From: Falsiroseomonas sp044341625 | GTDB lineage: Bacteria; Pseudomonadota; Alphaproteobacteria; Acetobacterales; Acetobacteraceae | DNA length: 49,235 nucleotides | Direction: 5' to 3' | Assembly (NCBI GenBank): GCA_044341625.1 | Contig: JBIIRI010000005.1 | Coordinates: 1-49,235 of the forward strand | Made by a program: the position numbers and the translations under genes | Part shown: positions 25,590 through 33,521 of the stretch, in pieces | How the letters are laid out: the number at the start of each line of letters is the position of its first letter | How positions within the stretch are numbered: position 1 is the first letter of the stretch | The notes under the pieces: generated by a model | Told to the model about the DNA's origin: nothing | Databases searched by the model: none | The model's input: only the letters and a program-made list of their open reading frames with translations

Positions 25590-26897
25590 TCAGCCCCGAT
25601 GGGGAAGGGCGGTGTAGTCGCGCTGGGACGGGCCGGTGTAGATCTGGCGCGGCCGGCCAATGCGCTGCGACGGGTCCTCGATCATTTCCTTCCACTGGCT
25701 GACCCAGCCCACCGTGCGCGCCACCGCGAAGATCACGGTGAACATGCTGGTCGGAATGCCCATCGCCTTCAGGATGATGCCCGAATAGAAATCGACGTTC
25801 GGATAGAGCTTGCGAGAGACGAAATAATCGTCCTCCAGGGCGATCTTTTCCAGCGCCATGGCGAGGTCGAGTAGAGGTTCGTCGGTGATGCCGAGTTCGC
25901 CCAGGACTTCATGGCAGGTCTTCTGCATGATCTTTGCGCGCGGGTCGAAGTTCTTGTACACGCGATGGCCGAAGCCCATCAGCTTCACGCCGGAGTTCTT
26001 GTCCTTCACCTTCTCGATGAAGGCGGGGATGTTCTTCACGTCCCCGATCTCGCCGAGCATCTTCAGCACCGCCTCATTCGCGCCGCCATGCGCCGGGCCC
26101 CAGAGGGCGGCGATGCCGGCGGCGATGCAGGCGAAGGGGTTGGCGCCCGTGGAGCCCGCGAGCCGGACGGTGGAGGTGGAGGCGTTCTGCTCATGGTCGG
26201 CGTGCAGCAGCAGGATCCGGTCCATCGCCTTCGCCATGATCGGCGAGACATGGTAGGGCTCGGCCGGCACCGCGTTGAGCATGTGCAGGAAGTTCGCCGC
26301 GTAATCGAGGTCGTTGCGCGGATATACGAAGGGCTGGCCCAGCGCATATTTGTAGGCCATCGCCGCGATGGTCGGCACCTTGGCGATCAGGCGGAAGGCC
26401 GCGATCTCGCGCTGCCGGGCGTCGTTGATATCCAGGTTGTCGTGGTAGAAGGCGGCCAGCGCGCCCACCACGCCGCACATCACCGCCATCGGATGGGCAT
26501 CGCGGCGGAAGCCGTCGAAGAAGCGACGGATCTGCTCATGCACCATGGTGTGGTAGGTGACGCCCTTGCGGAATTCCTTCAGCTCAGCGGCGTTAGGCAA
26601 TTCGCCGTTCATCAGCAGGTAGCAGACCTCGATGAAGTCCGACTTCTCCGCCAGCTGTTCGATCGGGTAGCCGCGGTAGAGCAGGACGCCGGCGTCGCCG
26701 TCGATATAGGTGATCTGGCTTTCGCAGCTCGCGGTCTCGCCATAGCCGGGGTCGAAGGTGAAGACACCCAGATCCGCATAGAGCTTGCGGATGTCCACCA
26801 CATCGGGGCCGATCGTGCCCTTCAGCATCGGCAGCTTGGTACTGCGGTTCGTGCCGTCGAGCGTAAAGGTGACAGAGCCGTTCGGGATGGTGGCCAT
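25590..26897 (-). CDS. gltA: citrate synthase
   Basis: Type II citrate synthase condenses acetyl-CoA and oxaloacetate to citrate at the entry of the TCA cycle. The 435-aa length and the N-terminal beta-rich domain (residues 1-50) are typical of the hexameric NADH-sensitive bacterial form. Catalytic residues are His270 (GPAHGGANEA), His311 (GFGHRVYKNFDPR) and Asp369 (NVDFYSG). LHADHEQNASTSTVR at 231-245 is also conserved. The ATG at 26895-26897 has GAGGAAG upstream. A good promoter lies at 26957-26986 and a classical terminator follows, so it is a single-gene unit. Confidence 0.98.
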   Translation of the reverse strand: MATIPNGSVTFTLDGTNRSTKLPMLKGTIGPDVVDIRKLYADLGVFTFDPGYGETASCESQITYIDGDAGVLLYRGYPIEQLAEKSDFIEVCYLLMNGELPNAAELKEFRKGVTYHTMVHEQIRRFFDGFRRDAHPMAVMCGVVGALAAFYHDNLDINDARQREIAAFRLIAKVPTIAAMAYKYALGQPFVYPRNDLDYAANFLHMLNAVPAEPYHVSPIMAKAMDRILLLHADHEQNASTSTVRLAGSTGANPFACIAAGIAALWGPAHGGANEAVLKMLGEIGDVKNIPAFIEKVKDKNSGVKLMGFGHRVYKNFDPRAKIMQKTCHEVLGELGITDEPLLDLAMALEKIALEDDYFVSRKLYPNVDFYSGIILKAMGIPTSMFTVIFAVARTVGWVSQWKEMIEDPSQRIGRPRQIYTGPSQRDYTALPHRG

Positions 26898-26956
26898 CTC
26901 GTGCTTCCTCAGGGGCGTGTGCCGTCGCTGCTCGCGGCGTCGTTATGGTGCGGCGC

Positions 26957-26986
26957 AAGATAAGAGCCCGGGCGCCGGCTTGGCAA
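26957..26986 (-). promoter_or_regulatory. gltA promoter
   Basis: On the minus strand TTGCCA (26981-26986), 18 bp, then TATCTT (26957-26962). The -35 matches at five of six positions and the -10 at four. It would give a leader of about 50 nt before the gltA ATG. Confidence 0.6.
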
Positions 26987-27072
26987 CTTGGGGGGATACG
27001 GGCCGCGCGCATATCTGCGTGGCCATGGCGGAAGGGGCGGCACGTAGCCGCGCCGGCCCCGCCCCGCTGGCG

Positions 27073-27633
27073 TCAGTTGCGCCGGCGCCACTCATCCGGG
27101 CGGGTGAAGCCGCCAGCCCAGAGCCCGCGCGCGGCCTGCCGCGCCTCGGCTTCTGCCAGCCGCAGCGGCGCGTCATCGGCCTCGGCCAACGCCCAGCCGG
27201 CGGCGACGAGGCCGGCGTTCAGCGGGGACCCGCCCGCGCTGCACTGGCCCAGGCCCCGGCCGAACCGGTCGCGGCCGGAGACGATGCAGAGTACGGATCG
27301 CCCATCGACCAGGCGCGACAGCGCCTCCGCCGCCGCGGCGCCGCAATCGAAGGCGCGCCCGGCGGCATCCGCGCAACCCTGCCCACGCTCCGGCGCATCG
27401 ATCCGCGCCAGCCGCACTGTCCGGTCGCCGAGGCGCAGCGTGTCGCCATCGACCACTCGCACCTCCGGCCCTAGCGCCGACCAATCCTGCTCGCGTGGCG
27501 CCGAGCCCATCAGGTCCGGCGGCAGGCCGATGCCGGAGCCGAGCAGGGCGCACAGGGTCACAAGCGCCACCAGCGGCATGCGCCAGCGACGGGGCCTGTG
27601 AGCAGGGCGGAAAATGCGGCGGGGGGCTTGCAC
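27073..27633 (-). CDS. secreted or anchored thermonuclease-like (SNase) protein
   Basis: This 186-aa protein has an Arg-rich N-terminus, one hydrophobic segment (PLVALVTLCALLGSGIGL, about residues 20-37) and an SNase domain with VRVVDGDTLRLGDRTVRLARIDAPE and SGRDRFGRGLGQC. The catalytic Arg, Glu and second Arg positions are filled. The C-terminus GLWAGGFTRPDEWRRRN matches that of the paralog at 15280-15795. The start is uncertain: GTG at 27631-27633 or ATG at 27577-27579; neither has a clear ribosome site. The gene lies upstream of gltA on the same strand but gltA has its own promoter. Confidence 0.82.
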   Translation of the reverse strand: MQAPRRIFRPAHRPRRWRMPLVALVTLCALLGSGIGLPPDLMGSAPREQDWSALGPEVRVVDGDTLRLGDRTVRLARIDAPERGQGCADAAGRAFDCGAAAAEALSRLVDGRSVLCIVSGRDRFGRGLGQCSAGGSPLNAGLVAAGWALAEADDAPLRLAEAEARQAARGLWAGGFTRPDEWRRRN

Positions 27634-27738
27634 GGGATCGTTTGCGTATCGTGTTTGGCTGCAGCCAAGGGCTACCGCGACTCCGCTGGACTCCGCAACC
27701 CTCTCAATAACTGATTCGTGAAGGCAGGAAAGTAACGC

Positions 27739-29232
27739 TCAGTATTGATTCCAATAGATTTCGCCCCGGAGAAGTTCCTCCCACGCCGCGCTGGCCTTCG
27801 CCCGCGCCCGCCGCGCCCGCGCCAGCGCCCAGCCCTCCGCCACCCCCCCGGCCCAGGCGATCTCCGCATCGTCCCGCCCGGCCCGGTCGGCGAGATGGGC
27901 CATCAGCGCATGCGCCACCACGGCGTCATTGGCCAGGCCGAAGGCCTCCTGCACCTCCGCCAGCCGGTCGAGGAACCGCCGCACGCGCTTGCGGCCCCAG
28001 AGGGGGGCGAACAGCTCCGCCGCGTAGCGCATCCGCTTCGCCTCGATGCGGAGCGCGTGGAATTCCGCATCCGGCAGGTCGCGGATGTCCTCGCCGGCTT
28101 CCTCGACGCGGCGCCAGCGCTTGGCGAGTACGCCGGCAGCGAAGGCCTCGATCGGCGCCTCGCGCCGTGCGGCGGCCTCGGCATCACCTTCCGTCCGCCA
28201 GGGGCGGGTCTCCACCAGCGCCACCGCGTCCCAGGCGATGCGGCGCAGCGCGGGGCCCTGCAGCGCCGGGCATAGCGCGGCATAGGCGGCATCCCGCGTC
28301 TGTCGCGCGGCGCGCAGCAACGCGGCGATCCGAGGCTCCTCGGGCAGCGCGGCCTCGATCTCCGCCCCCAATCCGCCGAGCCACACATCCCAATCCCGCG
28401 CCGGGCCGAGCAGCGCCGCAAGCTCCCGCAGCCGCGCATCGAAGCCGCGCAGCGAAGGGCCGTCGCAGGCTGGGCGGAAGACCCGCAGCACGGATCGCAG
28501 CCGGCGCATGGCGACCCGCATCTGGTGGACGCCTTCGGGCGTGCGGCCCGCTTCGGCGGCCGGGGCGTGCCAGAGCAGGACCTCGGTCAGGTGCCCCATC
28601 GCCAGAACAAGCGCATCCTCCGTGCCCAATGCGGGGTCGAGCAGTGGCGCGCCCAGGCGGCGCGGCGCGGGAGCCTGCCCGCGTGCCAGCGCCCTTGCGT
28701 CTTCCGCCAGGGCGGCGCGCGGCGGCAGCAGTGGCAGGTCCTCGGCCAGGGCGCGCATCGTCGCGAGCACCGCGGCTTGCGGCCCTGCCAGGGTCAGCCG
28801 CGCGACCGGCGCTTCGGTCGAGGCGGCCCTCAATACCCCTTTCGCCAGCACCGCCTTCACGCCATCCGCGAGGGATAGGCGCGTGGCCGTGCCGCCGAAA
28901 CTCGCGACCGGGACCAAGGCCTGCCCGGCCGCTTCCGCCGGCATGTCGTGGGTGCCGAGGATCTCGAGCAATTCCGGCGGGCTGCCGGGGCGCCAGGCGA
29001 TCTGCGGCGGCGGCATGATCCGCATCAATCTCTGGCGGCCCTGCCTCGGCTGTTCGAGGATCATGCCCTGCGAGGCCAGCAGGCCATCGGCCGTGTCGGC
29101 CCAGGTCAAGCCGAAGGGCGCGTTGCGGGGGCGCCCGATGCGCCGCATGCCGATGCCGGGGGCGCGCGAGACCGCATCCGCCACGGCGGCGGGCAGCATG
29201 GCTTCCAGGGTCAGCGGTGTCGCATCCGCCAT
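27739..29232 (-). CDS. CHAD domain protein
   Basis: This 497-aa protein carries a C-terminal CHAD domain (about 205-480), an alpha-helical fold with conserved His and basic residues that binds polyphosphate. The two signature helices are EGVHQMRVAMRRLRSVLRVF and FHALRIEAKRMRYAAELF. The N-terminal 200 residues sit where many relatives have a CYTH triphosphate-hydrolase domain, but I do not see the usual ExExK motif, so this half is degenerate or different. It ends 506 bp before the SNase start boundary region with nothing else annotated between 27634 and 27738. It is co-directional with sixA, 29 bp upstream. Confidence 0.85.
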   Translation of the reverse strand: MADATPLTLEAMLPAAVADAVSRAPGIGMRRIGRPRNAPFGLTWADTADGLLASQGMILEQPRQGRQRLMRIMPPPQIAWRPGSPPELLEILGTHDMPAEAAGQALVPVASFGGTATRLSLADGVKAVLAKGVLRAASTEAPVARLTLAGPQAAVLATMRALAEDLPLLPPRAALAEDARALARGQAPAPRRLGAPLLDPALGTEDALVLAMGHLTEVLLWHAPAAEAGRTPEGVHQMRVAMRRLRSVLRVFRPACDGPSLRGFDARLRELAALLGPARDWDVWLGGLGAEIEAALPEEPRIAALLRAARQTRDAAYAALCPALQGPALRRIAWDAVALVETRPWRTEGDAEAAARREAPIEAFAAGVLAKRWRRVEEAGEDIRDLPDAEFHALRIEAKRMRYAAELFAPLWGRKRVRRFLDRLAEVQEAFGLANDAVVAHALMAHLADRAGRDDAEIAWAGGVAEGWALARARRARAKASAAWEELLRGEIYWNQY

Positions 29233-29261
29233 CGCCGCCAGCGGCGGTCGAGATGTATCGC

Positions 29262-29819
29262 TCAGGGGGACGTCTCCGCCGCGTCGCCGGCCTCGGCCGA
29301 GGGCAGGTCGGACGGCGTCAGGAAGCGCAGCAGCCGCCCGCCGCCTGGTTCCAGCAGCCGCCAGGGCTGTGCGATGGCCAACTCGGTCAGCGCCGCCGTG
29401 GGGTAGGAATGCGCCAGCCGTTCCGCCATCGGCCCGCCCGCCGCCATCGAGGCCGGGCCGGCCAGCGCCATCGCCAGATCATGCAGGCCAGGGTTGTGGC
29501 CGATCAGCAGCACGCTGCGCGCCGTCTCCCGCACCCCGCGCAGCACATCCAGCAGCGAGGGCCAGGGGGCGAGGTAGAGCGCGTCCATCGGCTCGACCAA
29601 AGGCGAGCCCTCGATCGGGGCCAGGGCTTCCAGGGTCTGCAGTGTGCGCCGGGCGGAGGACACCAACACGACATCTGGCACGAGGCCGAGGTCGCGCATC
29701 GCTTCCGCCATCGCCGCCGCCGCGCGGCGCCCGCGGGCGTTCAGCGGCCGGGCGTGATCCGGCAGGCGCGGATCGTCCCAGGAGGATTTGGCGTGCCGCA
29801 GCAGCAGCAGGTGTCGCAT
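29262..29819 (-). CDS. sixA: SixA-type phosphohistidine phosphatase
   Basis: This 185-aa histidine phosphatase family enzyme removes phosphate from phosphohistidine proteins such as HPt domains or PTSNtr components. The catalytic His is in HLLLLRHAKSSW, directly after the start, and the second His is in VLLIGHNPGLHDLA. Arg62-type residues occur in SSARRTLQTLEAL. I chose ATG 29817-29819, eight bases after AGGA; ATGs at 29828 and 29837 would add a few residues. It is followed by the CHAD gene, and a CHAD-SixA pairing suggests a shared phosphate or polyphosphate role. Confidence 0.88.
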   Translation of the reverse strand: MRHLLLLRHAKSSWDDPRLPDHARPLNARGRRAAAAMAEAMRDLGLVPDVVLVSSARRTLQTLEALAPIEGSPLVEPMDALYLAPWPSLLDVLRGVRETARSVLLIGHNPGLHDLAMALAGPASMAAGGPMAERLAHSYPTAALTELAIAQPWRLLEPGGGRLLRFLTPSDLPSAEAGDAAETSP

Positions 29820-29860
29820 GCGGTCCATCCTAAGCATGCCGCGCGGCGCCTGTCTGCCTC

Positions 29861-29888
29861 GATGGGGTTACCGCGATGGGGTTACGGC
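29861..29888. repeat. 14-bp tandem duplication
   Basis: GATGGGGTTACCGC (29861-29874) is followed directly by GATGGGGTTACGGC (29875-29888), differing at one base. It lies in the divergent region between sixA and the SDR gene, just before the possible ECF promoter. Confidence 0.85.
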
Positions 29889-29893
29889 GCGGA

Positions 29894-29923
29894 TGATCCG
29901 ACCCATCTGGGGGCGGAACAAGG
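29894..29923 (+). promoter_or_regulatory. possible RpoE/ECF-type promoter
   Basis: TGATCC (29894-29899), 19 bp, then CAAGG (29919-29923) resembles the TGATCC-N18-TAAGA form used by the singlet-oxygen sigma factor RpoE in Rhodobacter. The -35 is exact, the -10 is weak. Its position, 17 bp before the ATG of an operon ending in a photolyase, makes it worth noting. Confidence 0.3.
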
Positions 29924-29939
29924 ATTTTGGGGATCGCGG

Positions 29940-30680
29940 ATGACCGGACGGGTCGTGGTGGTGGGGGCGACGGGCGGGATCGGGGGCGCGCTGGCGCGCC
30001 GGCTGGCCGCGCGCGGGGCCCCGCCCTTCCTAGTGGCGCGCGATGCGGCGAAGCTCGCTGCCCTCGGCGCCGAGCTGGGCGCCCCCTGGCGGGCCGCCGA
30101 TGTCACCGACACCGCGGCGCTGAAGGCGGCGGTGGCGGAGGCAGGGACGCCGCTGGCGGGGCTTGTTTATTGCGTCGGGTCGATCCTGCTGAAGCCGGCG
30201 GCGCGCCTGACGGAGGCCGACTACCTCGACACCTTCCGCCTCAATGCGCTGGGCGCGGCGATGGCCGTGCAGGCGGCGATGCCGGGGCTGGCGGCGGGGA
30301 AGGGCGCGGGGGCGCCGCCGGCGTCTGTCGTGCTGTTCTCCTCCGTCGCGGCGCGCAAGGGCTTCCCGAGCCATGCGGCCATCGGCGCGGCGAAGGCGGC
30401 GGTGGAGGGGCTGGCCGTGTCGCTGGCCGCCGAGCTCGCGCCGCATATCCGCGTGAATGTGATCGCGCCGAGCCTCACGCAAACGCAACTGGCCGAACCC
30501 TTGACGCGAAGCCCCCAGATGGCCGAGGCGATCGCGCGCCAGCACCCGATCCCGCGCCTCGGCACGGCGGAGGACCAGGCGGCGCTGGCGGATTTCCTGC
30601 TGTCGGACGCGGCGGGCTGGATCACCGGGCAGGTGATCGGCGCCGATGGCGGCAGGGGGGTGGTGGCGGGCAAGGGGTGA
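29940..30680 (+). CDS. atypical short-chain dehydrogenase/reductase-like protein
   Basis: This 246-aa protein has the Rossmann motif VVVGATGGIGGALARRLAARG (starting at residue 5), YCVGS in place of NNAG, and the catalytic Ser region VVLFSSVAARKG. The usual YxxxK is changed: the sequence is HAAIGAAKAAVEG, so Ile (codon ATC) stands where the catalytic Tyr is expected and Lys is kept. Classical carbonyl reduction would be impaired, so it may bind a nucleotide for another purpose. It is first in an operon with a DUF6134-like gene (10-bp gap) and an FeS photolyase gene. Confidence 0.85.
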   Translation: MTGRVVVVGATGGIGGALARRLAARGAPPFLVARDAAKLAALGAELGAPWRAADVTDTAALKAAVAEAGTPLAGLVYCVGSILLKPAARLTEADYLDTFRLNALGAAMAVQAAMPGLAAGKGAGAPPASVVLFSSVAARKGFPSHAAIGAAKAAVEGLAVSLAAELAPHIRVNVIAPSLTQTQLAEPLTRSPQMAEAIARQHPIPRLGTAEDQAALADFLLSDAAGWITGQVIGADGGRGVVAGKG

Positions 30681-30690
30681 CAGGGCGGCG

Positions 30691-31350
30691 ATGATGCTCC
30701 GGCGCGGCGTGCTTGGTCTGGCCCTTCTTCCTGGCGCAGCCATGGGTACGGGGATGGCCAGGGCCCAGGCCCAGGCCCAGGCCCAGGCCCAGACCCCGGG
30801 CGGCGTGCCGGCGGATATCGGCTTCGTGGTGGTGCGTGAGGGGCGGGAGGTCGGCACCCACACCGTCCGCTTCCGTGCCGCGCAGGGGCTGCTGCAGGCG
30901 CGGAGCGAGGTGCGGATCGTCGTGCGGCTCGCCGGCATCCCGGTGTTCCGTTACAGCCACGACACTGAGGAAGCCTGGCGCGGCGACCGCCTGGTCGCGC
31001 TCAACAGCCGGCTGGATAACAATGGCCGCCCCGGGCAGTGCGAGGCGCGGGCGGAGGCTGGCGGCCTCAGGCTGCGTGGCACGGCGGGGGAAGCGCTGCT
31101 GCCCCCCATCGCCGCGCCGTTGACCTGGTGGCGGGCGCCGACCTTCCTGGGCGGCGTGCCCCTGTTCGACCCGCGCCATGGCTTGCCCGTGTCGCCCGAA
31201 CTGCGCCGCCGCCCGGATGGCGCGGGCCAGCGCGTGACGCTGGTCGGCGGGGAGGGTGCCGAGATCGTCTTCGATGCCGATTGGCGCTGGGTCGGCTTCG
31301 CGACCACCGGTGAGGATGGCAGCCGCGTGACCTACCGGCTGGCCGCATGA
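30691..31350 (+). CDS. DUF6134-like exported protein
   Basis: This 219-aa protein has a Sec signal peptide (about residues 1-25) followed by five AQ dipeptides encoded by five copies of GCCCAG at 30763-30792. The mature part is beta-rich, with GFVVVREGREVGTHTVRFR and RYSHDTEEAWRGDRLVALNSRLDNNG, the form of DUF6134, whose function is not known. The start at 30691 is one of two adjacent ATGs. The stop overlaps the photolyase ATG as ATGA, so it is translationally coupled to it. An envelope role in light or oxidative stress is suggested only by the operon. Confidence 0.75.
   Translation: MMLRRGVLGLALLPGAAMGTGMARAQAQAQAQAQTPGGVPADIGFVVVREGREVGTHTVRFRAAQGLLQARSEVRIVVRLAGIPVFRYSHDTEEAWRGDRLVALNSRLDNNGRPGQCEARAEAGGLRLRGTAGEALLPPIAAPLTWWRAPTFLGGVPLFDPRHGLPVSPELRRRPDGAGQRVTLVGGEGAEIVFDADWRWVGFATTGEDGSRVTYRLAA
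30763..30792. repeat. six-base repeat in coding sequence, five GCCCAG units
   Basis: Five exact copies in frame encode (AQ)5 just after the predicted signal peptide cleavage region. The repeat could expand or contract by whole codons without shifting the frame. Confidence 0.95.
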
Positions 31351-32930
31351 CCACGCTGCGCGTCATCCTGGGCGACCAGTGTTCGGAGGCGCTGTCGGCG
31401 CTCGACGGGCTCGATCCCGCGCGCGACGTGGTGCTGATGGCGGAGGTGCGCGCGGAATGCACCTATGTGCGCCACCACAAGCAGAAGATCGTGCTGGTGC
31501 TGTCGGCGATGCGCCACTTCGCGCAGCTTCTGGAGGCGCGCGGCATCCGCGTGGCCTATACGCGGCTCGACGATCCGGCCAACACGCTCAGCCTGGCCGG
31601 AGAGGTGGAGCGCGTGGCCGCCGCGGTGAAGGCCGCGCGGATCGTCTGCACCCATCCCGGCGAATGGCGCGTGCTGCAGGATATGCGCGGCTGGCAGCGC
31701 CGTGCCGGCATCCCCGTCGAGATCCGGGAGGATACGCGCTTCCTCTGCTCGCTCGATCGCTTCAACGCCTGGGCGGGGGGTAAGAAGCAGCTCCGCATGG
31801 AGTTCTTCTACCGCGAGATGCGGCGCGCCACCGGCCTGCTGATGGAGGGCGCCGAGCCCGCCGGCGGGCAGTGGAATTTCGACCACGACAACCGCGAGAG
31901 ATTGCCCGCCGATGTCACCCCGCCGCGCCCGCGCCGCTTCCCGCCCGATGCGCTGACGCGAGAGGTGATGGCGCTGGTGGAGCGCGAATTCGCCGATCAT
32001 TTCGGCACGCTCGACGCCTTCGCCTGGCCCGTGACGCCAGCGGACGCGGCGGCCGCGCTCGAGGACTTCATCGCCAATCGTTTGGGTGGCTTCGGCACCT
32101 GGCAGGATGCGATGGCGGAAGGGCAGCCGACGCTGTTCCATGCGCTGATCGGGGCGGCGATGAATGTCGGCATCCTCGACCCGCGCGCCGCCTGCGCGGC
32201 GGCGGAGCGGGCGTGGCGCGAGGGCCGCGCGCCGCTGAACGCGGTGGAGGGCTTCATCCGCCAGATCCTCGGCTGGCGCGAATATGTGCGCGGGCTCTAC
32301 TGGGCGCGGATGCCGGCGTATCGGGAGACCAATGCGCTCGGCGCCGAACGGCCGCTGCCCAGCTTCTACTGGACCGGCGAGACGCGCATGGCGTGCCTCC
32401 GCGCCGCGATTCGGCAGACCCGCGACCTGGCCTATGCCCACCACATCCAGCGCCTGATGGTGACGGGGAATTTCGCGCTGCTCGCCGGGCTCGATCCGGA
32501 TGCGGTGAATGAGTGGTACATGGTGGTCTATGCCGACGCCTATGAATGGGTCGAGCTGCCGAACACCCATGGCATGGCGCTGTTCGCCGATGGCGGGGTG
32601 ATGGCGTCGAAGCCCTATGCGGCGTCGGGCGCCTATATCAACCGCATGTCCGACCATTGCCGCGGCTGCGCCTTCGATGTGAAGGCGGCGACGGGGCCGC
32701 GCGCCTGCCCGTTCAACTTCCTGTACTGGGATTTCATCGCGCGCCATGCGGAGCTGCTGGCGCGCAACCCGCGCATGGCGATGCCGCTGCGGACCATGGC
32801 GAAGATGGATCCCGCGAAGGTCCGCGCGATGCGCGACGCGGCGGCGACGTTCCTGGCTGGCCTCGCCTCCGGCACCGAGCCGGCCCCATCCGCGCGTCAG
32901 GGCGCGCTGGCGCTGGCGCCGCCAGGATAA
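31347..32930 (+). CDS. FeS-type bacterial cryptochrome/photolyase (6-4 photolyase type)
   Basis: This 527-aa flavoprotein belongs to the FeS-BCP group, which repairs (6-4) photoproducts with light; characterised members carry FAD, a lumazine antenna and a 4Fe-4S cluster. The four cluster cysteines are at positions 350, 438, 441 and 454 (MACLRAA, HCRGCAF, RACPFN), the positions reported for Agrobacterium PhrB. The N-terminal antenna domain starts TTLRVILGDQCS and the FAD domain includes GWREYVRGLYWARMP and TGNFALLAGLDP. The ATG overlaps the DUF6134-like stop as ATGA. It is the last coupled gene of the SDR operon; a lipoprotein gene follows after 36 bp. Confidence 0.95.
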   Translation: MTTLRVILGDQCSEALSALDGLDPARDVVLMAEVRAECTYVRHHKQKIVLVLSAMRHFAQLLEARGIRVAYTRLDDPANTLSLAGEVERVAAAVKAARIVCTHPGEWRVLQDMRGWQRRAGIPVEIREDTRFLCSLDRFNAWAGGKKQLRMEFFYREMRRATGLLMEGAEPAGGQWNFDHDNRERLPADVTPPRPRRFPPDALTREVMALVEREFADHFGTLDAFAWPVTPADAAAALEDFIANRLGGFGTWQDAMAEGQPTLFHALIGAAMNVGILDPRAACAAAERAWREGRAPLNAVEGFIRQILGWREYVRGLYWARMPAYRETNALGAERPLPSFYWTGETRMACLRAAIRQTRDLAYAHHIQRLMVTGNFALLAGLDPDAVNEWYMVVYADAYEWVELPNTHGMALFADGGVMASKPYAASGAYINRMSDHCRGCAFDVKAATGPRACPFNFLYWDFIARHAELLARNPRMAMPLRTMAKMDPAKVRAMRDAAATFLAGLASGTEPAPSARQGALALAPPG

Positions 32931-32966
32931 GGGAACGGTTGCGCCCGGCCGCCGTTGTTCCGCGTC

Positions 32967-33476
32967 ATGATGCGGGGCCTGGCATGGTTGGGGTGGGCGT
33001 TGGGGCTGGCGGTGGCGCTCGGTGGCTGCGCCGCCGATGGCGGGGCGGGGCGTGCGGGCCTGCCCGGCCGCATCCCCGCGCCCGCAAACCTCCCCGATCC
33101 GCCCTCACTCGGCCAGCCGAAGGATCCGGTCCCGGTCGTTGCCGAGATGCCGGAGGGCGCATCCGCCGCCACCCTCGCGCCCGAGCTGACGTGGGAGCCG
33201 GGCACCCTGCCGCCCGGCTGGTACATCCCCGACCCGCCGGCCGCCCCGGAAGACCCTGTCGTCCCGCCCGATCCGGCGCAGCGCATGGCCAACTTGCTGC
33301 GGCAGAATGCCTGGCTCACGCGTTTCTGGTCGGAGCTCAGCCCGGCCGAGCAACTGCGCGTGACACGCGCGCTGGCGCGACGTGGCGCGCAGCCCCTGGC
33401 CGCGCCGGCCGCCTGGGATCCAATGGGGCTGCAGGATCGGGTGGAGCTGCTGTTCGGGCGCCGGGGCGGCGCATAG
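32967..33476 (+). CDS. small Pro-rich lipoprotein
   Basis: This 169-aa protein has a lipoprotein signal: a hydrophobic stretch (GLAWLGWALGLAVALGG) followed by Cys in the lipobox ALGGC at about residue 21. A long Pro-rich, low-complexity region (about 30-105) would extend from the membrane. A short C-terminal helical part begins ANLLRQNAWLTRFWSELSPAEQLRVTRAL and ends in GRRGGA. Two adjacent ATGs (32967, 32970) can start it. It may be carried by read-through from the photolyase operon. I recognise no family. Confidence 0.75.
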   Translation: MMRGLAWLGWALGLAVALGGCAADGGAGRAGLPGRIPAPANLPDPPSLGQPKDPVPVVAEMPEGASAATLAPELTWEPGTLPPGWYIPDPPAAPEDPVVPPDPAQRMANLLRQNAWLTRFWSELSPAEQLRVTRALARRGAQPLAAPAAWDPMGLQDRVELLFGRRGGA

Positions 33477-33487
33477 CACTTCCCACG

Positions 33488-33501
33488 AAACCGCTTCGCG
33501 G
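33488..33501. terminator. small hairpin between convergent genes
   Basis: AAACCGCTTCGCGG has a 4-bp GC stem and a TTC loop and is identical to the core at 1645-1658. It sits between the lipoprotein and phosphoesterase stops, where a shared terminator is expected, though the stem is short. Confidence 0.35.
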
Positions 33502-33521
33502 CGCGGTCGCGCGGCTGTCCT

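Noticed and set aside
24542..25590. Genomic island with integrase
   Set aside because: The AT-rich stretch is suggestive, but no integrase, tRNA or direct-repeat att site is visible.
27634..27738. tRNA gene in the gap between the SNase and CHAD genes
   Set aside because: No cloverleaf could be folded; only the short palindrome GGCTGCAGCC stands out.
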